In this document: positions 60,717 to 64,000 of the stretch, piece by piece
Position numbering within the stretch: the first letter of the stretch is position 1
Layout of the letters: each line of letters opens with the position of its first letter
Source: a bacterium
Lineage (GTDB): Bacteria; UBP6; UBA1177
NCBI GenBank assembly: GCA_017963125.1
Contig: JAGCUA010000076.1
Coordinates: forward strand, 27,194 to 91,193
Direction: 5' to 3'
DNA: 64,000 bases
Position numbers and translations under genes: made by a program
The notes under the pieces: generated by a model
Databases searched by the model: none
Told to the model about the DNA's origin: nothing
The model's input: only the letters and a program-made list of their open reading frames with translations

Positions 60717-60744
60717 ATTATACTCAAAATTTCAGAAATTTCGA
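60717..60744 (-). promoter_or_regulatory. Promoter of the SDR gene
   Basis: Minus strand TCGAAA (60744-60739), 16-bp spacer, TATAAT (60722-60717). Confidence 0.6.
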
Positions 60745-60799
60745 CAGAAAAAATGAAGAAATTTCAGGATTTTATTTCGCTCACATAAAATTGCACGCC

Positions 60800-61564
60800 T
60801 TAATTTTCAGCCACATCTTTTTTGTATTCTTTGAGGGCTTCGGTAACAACAGAATCCAAATCTGCATATTTCTTGAGGAATGCAGGGTTAAAATCGGCAT
60901 TCATACCCAAAAGATCATAAATTACAAGCACTTGCCCGTCAGTTCCAGTGCCTGCGCCTATTCCGATCGTGGGGATTTTCACTTTTTTTGTTATCTCTGA
61001 CGCCAGAGTTTCAGGGATCCCTTCAAGAACTATCATATCCGCACCCGCTTTTTCGACCTCAAGAGCAGAATCCATAATAAATCTGCGCTCTTCTTCGCTT
61101 TTGCCGCGTTTTGCGAAACCTCCGAATTTGTGGACATACTGCGGAGTCAGACCGACATGAGCAACAACCGGAATACCGAAAGAGACGAGCTTTGAAATTA
61201 AAGGACAAACTTCGCTGCCGCCTTCGATTTTAACAGCCTCGGCTCCTGCTTTTATGAGCGCGACAGCATTTTTAACTCCGGTTTCAACAGAATCCTGATA
61301 ACTTCCGAAGGGCATATCGGCGATTAAAAAAGGATTCGCGGCCCCTTTTCTTACCGCTTTGACATGATATGCGACTTCTTCAGTAGAAACTTTCAGCGTA
61401 TTTTCTTCGCCGCATATAACCATGCCGAGACTGTCACCGACAAGAATCGAGTCGATCCCTGCCTTTTCGACAAGACGCGCGAAAGATGCGTCATAGCAGG
61501 TCACCATCGATATTTTTTCAGTTCCCTTTTTAATTTTGAGTTTTGGAAGAGTGACTTTCATCAT
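60800..61564 (-). CDS. panB: 3-methyl-2-oxobutanoate hydroxymethyltransferase PanB
   Basis: 254 residues. First step of pantothenate synthesis: MVTCYDASFARLVEKAGIDSILVGDSLGMV, MPFGSY, AVKIEGG, HVGLTPQ and GIGAGTGTDGQVLV. Start ATG 61564 with GGGAG upstream; it overlaps the rsmA stop (ATGATG arrangement), so a second in-frame ATG at 61561 is possible. panC is not in the window. Confidence 0.95.
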   Translation of the reverse strand: MMKVTLPKLKIKKGTEKISMVTCYDASFARLVEKAGIDSILVGDSLGMVICGEENTLKVSTEEVAYHVKAVRKGAANPFLIADMPFGSYQDSVETGVKNAVALIKAGAEAVKIEGGSEVCPLISKLVSFGIPVVAHVGLTPQYVHKFGGFAKRGKSEEERRFIMDSALEVEKAGADMIVLEGIPETLASEITKKVKIPTIGIGAGTGTDGQVLVIYDLLGMNADFNPAFLKKYADLDSVVTEALKEYKKDVAEN

Positions 61565-62385
61565 TTTTTTCTCCCGATTTCATCGTTTATTTTCAGAATT
61601 GTCTCCCAGTCGAGTTCCTCGGCACGCTTCGAAGCGATCCCGAATTTATCCAAAACAGCTGTATTTATTGAATTTATCTTAAAAACATTCTGCAAAGTCT
61701 TCCGCCTGTTCGAAAACAAAATCCGCACCGTGTCGGCAAAAGCGGAGAGCTCGTTTTTCGCGAGATCATGCCTCTCGAAAGTTACTTTCAGAACCGCGCT
61801 TTCGACTTTCGGAGCCGGATAAAAATCCTCGGCATGGACGGTAAATTCATATTCCGCGTGTCCCAAAAGACGAATCAAAGCAGCAACCGGCCCGAAATCG
61901 CGGGTTCCCGGTAAAGCGGCGAATTTCTGCGCGACTTCCTTCTGCAGAAGAAAAACCGCGCCGTCAAGGTACCGGCTTTCAAAGCAGGTGTTCATCATGA
62001 TGAGAGAACTTACCTGATATGGCAGGTTTCCGAAAACATAGCCTTTAGAACCCTGATAATAGTGCGAGAAATCTATTTTTGCGCCGTCCTGCTCAACAAT
62101 GTCGGCATCATCAGAAAAACGGTCTCGAAGAATTTTGAGCATATTTTCGTCAAGATCTGCGACTGTAAGCGGAGAAAGATTTTTCTGAACCGCTTTTTCC
62201 GTGAGAGAACCGAGCCCGCCTCCGATTTCAACGTAAAAACCTTTTCCCTGAGGTACAAGATCGATGATTCTCAACAGAACATCGTCATTGAAGAGGAAAT
62301 TCTGGGAAAATTTCTTATTTGCGTGAACTCCGGCTTTCGCAAGATATTTTTTGATTTCTGACAGATTCAAAAGACTACTCCGCAA
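61561..62385 (-). CDS. rsmA: 16S rRNA dimethyladenosine transferase RsmA (KsgA)
   Basis: 274 residues. SAM-binding YVEIGGGLGSLTEKA, catalytic NLPYQVSS, FLLQKEVAQKFAA, and the C-terminal LFSNRRKTLQNVF. Dimethylates A1518 and A1519 during 30S maturation. 3' end overlaps panB. Confidence 0.95.
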   Translation of the reverse strand: MRSSLLNLSEIKKYLAKAGVHANKKFSQNFLFNDDVLLRIIDLVPQGKGFYVEIGGGLGSLTEKAVQKNLSPLTVADLDENMLKILRDRFSDDADIVEQDGAKIDFSHYYQGSKGYVFGNLPYQVSSLIMMNTCFESRYLDGAVFLLQKEVAQKFAALPGTRDFGPVAALIRLLGHAEYEFTVHAEDFYPAPKVESAVLKVTFERHDLAKNELSAFADTVRILFSNRRKTLQNVFKINSINTAVLDKFGIASKRAEELDWETILKINDEIGRKK

Positions 62386-62413
62386 ACAAAAATGGCTGCC
62401 CGAAAGCAGCCAT
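62384..62413 (-). terminator. Rho-independent terminator after rplQ
   Basis: Minus strand ATGGCTGC, 6-base loop, GCAGCCAT, then TTTTGTTTG. Ends the ribosomal operon before rsmA. Confidence 0.88.
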
Positions 62414-62437
62414 TAAAATCAAAACAAAAATACCGGA

Positions 62438-62902
62438 TTAAGCTTGCGGTTCTTCCGCCTTAGCCTCTTCCTTCGGTGCTTCTACCGGAGCTTCAGCCGC
62501 CTTCGGAGCTGCTTTTTTAGCTTTTTTCTTTACAGATTCATCTGCGCCGAGGTATTCGATGATCGCCGTCGGAGCTGCATCGCCTCTGCGGAATCCGAGT
62601 TTGATTATTCTCGTGTAGCCGCCTTCTCTTGCAGCGAATCTCGGTCCGATTTCCTTCAACAACTTCGTGATAACGATTTCTCTGTCCGATTTAACGAGCT
62701 TCGAAAGCTGCGTAATGGAAGCGGGCGTATTTTTCTTAGCAAGCGTAACTGCTTTGTCAGCTATCTTCTGGAGCTCTTTCGCTCTGATCAAAGTTGTCTG
62801 GATACGTTCACTTTTTACGAGTGAATTAAGCAAGTTACAAAGCATAGCCTCGCGATGCGAGCTATTTCTGTTTAATTTTCTTCCTGCTTTTCTATGTCTC
62901 AT
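62438..62902 (-). CDS. rplQ: 50S ribosomal protein L17
   Basis: 154 residues: MRHRKAGRKLNRNSSHREAM start and RFAAREGGYTRIIKLGFRRGDAAPTAIIEY core are diagnostic. A C-terminal Ala/Glu/Lys-rich tail (PVEAPKEEAKAEE) of about 35 residues extends it beyond the typical 120-130. Start overlaps the rpoA stop (ATGA). Confidence 0.97.
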   Translation of the reverse strand: MRHRKAGRKLNRNSSHREAMLCNLLNSLVKSERIQTTLIRAKELQKIADKAVTLAKKNTPASITQLSKLVKSDREIVITKLLKEIGPRFAAREGGYTRIIKLGFRRGDAAPTAIIEYLGADESVKKKAKKAAPKAAEAPVEAPKEEAKAEEPQA

Positions 62903-63912
62903 TGTTTGCTCCCTGCATTCTTTTCAATCTGTTCAATAATTCTGGCATCCGGGAAATTTTCGATTTCCATTCCGAAATGCAATCCCATCTTCATCAAAAG
63001 AACTTTTATCTCGTTGAGAGATTTTCTTCCGAAATTCTTTGTTTTAAGCATATCGGCTTCGGTCTTCGTGACAAGTTCACCGATGTACTTGATTTCAGCA
63101 TTTTTAAGGCAGTTGTTTGATCTGACGCTGAGGTCGAGATCGTCAATCGTCTTGTAAAGGTTCATATTGACTTCACCGGTAACATCGGAAGAATTGAGAT
63201 CATCCGACTCATCAACTGCAAAACTGATGAAGAACTTGGTGTGCTCTCTCAGAATCATAGCCGCATAAGCCAAAGCGTCGCGGGGAGTGAGCGAACCGTC
63301 AGTTTCAAGGTCGAAAATCAGCTTGTCGAAATCGAAACTGTTTTTGACCCTTGCATTTGAAACTTTGTAGTTTGCCCTGACAACCGGAGAAAAGAAAGAA
63401 TCTATCGGAATAAAGCCTTCGCTGAAGATATCCTGATTGTGCGATTCGGACGGGACATAGCCTCTGCCGATGCCGACAAGAAGTTCCATTTCGAAATCAA
63501 CACCTTCATCCATTTCGAAAAGCGGAAGATCCTTGTTGAGGATTGTAAGTCCGGCAGTTTCCTGAATATCCCCGGCCGTAACAGTTCCTTTGCCGCTTTT
63601 CTTGAGAACAAGGCAGTGAAGTTTGTCTTCATGAGCGACAAAACGGATCTGTTTAATGTTGAGAATAATGTCGATAACATCTTCTTTTATTCCGGGAATT
63701 GTTGCGAACTCGTGTTCGACGCCTTTTATTTTAACGCCGATGACAGCGGCTCCGCGGAGACTGGAAATAAGGATCCTGCGAAGCGCGTTTCCCAAAGTTA
63801 TGCCGTATCCTTTCATAAGCGGTTCGCAGATGAAACGGCAGTAATTCTGCCCCTGTTCCCCGATTTTGACCTCTTTCGGCATAATCAATGTTTTCCAATT
63901 GGCTCGAAACAT
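62899..63912 (-). CDS. rpoA: RNA polymerase alpha subunit
   Basis: Start at ATG 63912 (GGAGGG 6 bases upstream; the earlier in-frame start has none). 337 residues: N-terminal dimerisation domain (TLGNALRRILISSLRGAAVIGVKIKGVEHEF) and C-terminal domain (LDLSVRSNNCLKNAEIKYIGELVTKTEADMLKTKNFGRKSLNEIKVLL). Order rpsD-rpoA-rplQ is conserved in bacteria. Confidence 0.98.
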   Translation of the reverse strand: MFRANWKTLIMPKEVKIGEQGQNYCRFICEPLMKGYGITLGNALRRILISSLRGAAVIGVKIKGVEHEFATIPGIKEDVIDIILNIKQIRFVAHEDKLHCLVLKKSGKGTVTAGDIQETAGLTILNKDLPLFEMDEGVDFEMELLVGIGRGYVPSESHNQDIFSEGFIPIDSFFSPVVRANYKVSNARVKNSFDFDKLIFDLETDGSLTPRDALAYAAMILREHTKFFISFAVDESDDLNSSDVTGEVNMNLYKTIDDLDLSVRSNNCLKNAEIKYIGELVTKTEADMLKTKNFGRKSLNEIKVLLMKMGLHFGMEIENFPDARIIEQIEKNAGSKQ

Positions 63913-63925
63913 CAGAATCCCTCCA

Positions 63926-64000
63926 TTACTTAGAGTAAAGCTCAACTATGAGATTTTCCTTAACATCCTGCGGTAAATCTTCTCTTTCGGGAAGGCGGAT
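63926..64000 (-). CDS. rpsD: 30S ribosomal protein S4, C-terminal fragment
   Basis: Minus strand, cut by the window edge. The last 24 residues (IRLPEREDLPQDVKENLIVE, then LYSK) are the typical S4 C terminus. TAA at 63928-63926, 13 bases before the rpoA start. Confidence 0.92.
   Translation of the reverse strand: MRLPEREDLPQDVKENLIVELYSK

Overview
The window is about 64 kb of chromosome, densely coded on both strands, from a Gram-negative bacterium. It has LolA, a likely outer-membrane beta-barrel and about a dozen lipoproteins. Several features recall Myxococcota and other deltaproteobacteria-like lineages: Myxococcus-type cysteine-rich repeats and a MopE-like DxDxDG motif, secreted subtilases, FTP-type metallopeptidases, Asp/Glu/Thr/Pro-rich lipoprotein stalks, and a C-terminal GC-plus-hydrophobic tail on one protein that resembles MYXO-CTERM. 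No rRNA or other strong marker is present, so the phylum is an inference. NrdG and carbamate kinase suggest some anaerobic metabolism. I see no phage, insertion sequence, CRISPR array or tRNA gene.

Layout: 1-1252 is the mutL 3' end and miaA. 1293-2822 holds a beta-barrel protein and an unlisted 25-residue membrane peptide. 2970-10059 is a minus-strand operon (PlsC-like acyltransferase, two beta-propeller-like lipoproteins, lolA, a fused M16 peptidase). 10237-19678 carries pepD, a secreted gluzincin metallopeptidase coupled to a serine hydrolase, a subtilase and a PNGase F-like lipoprotein. 19800-19963 is a candidate structured RNA ending in a textbook terminator. 20030-22099 holds two EF-hand-like/collagen-like secreted proteins. 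22301-26780 contains a Cys-rich lipoprotein, a TPR membrane protein, cobO, and a cobalamin riboswitch driving a surface lipoprotein.

26887-32934 has rsmB, a DUF1566-like lipoprotein, a PIN toxin-antitoxin pair, rpe, nadC and a VWA-like lipoprotein. 32953-41966 (minus) has an ABC ATPase/M23/PQQ-propeller/CBM9-like operon, a UbiA-family enzyme, a second subtilase and a large secreted protein. 42096-47887 (minus) has a sugar acetyltransferase, a thioredoxin-like protein, a lipoprotein with an AGDPIM repeat array, an aquaporin, a cPGS-like GTPase and carbamate kinase. 48097-49668 encodes a lipoprotein with three thioredoxin folds. 49752-54796 has trkH-trkA and a divergent membrane adenylate cyclase. 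54824-57409 is an ECF sigma/anti-sigma/Cys-rich lipoprotein operon. 57512-64000 is housekeeping: UbiB-like kinase, nrdG, SDR, panB, rsmA, rplQ, rpoA and the rpsD end.

The unifying theme is secretion and surface display. Five exported proteins end in the short motif GC[SA][LM]T[LVI][FI] at the extreme C terminus, and a sixth carries the same GCSLS motif followed by a transmembrane helix and basic end. I regard this as the most interesting signal in the window. Most sigma70-type promoters I could place have a 16-bp spacer.
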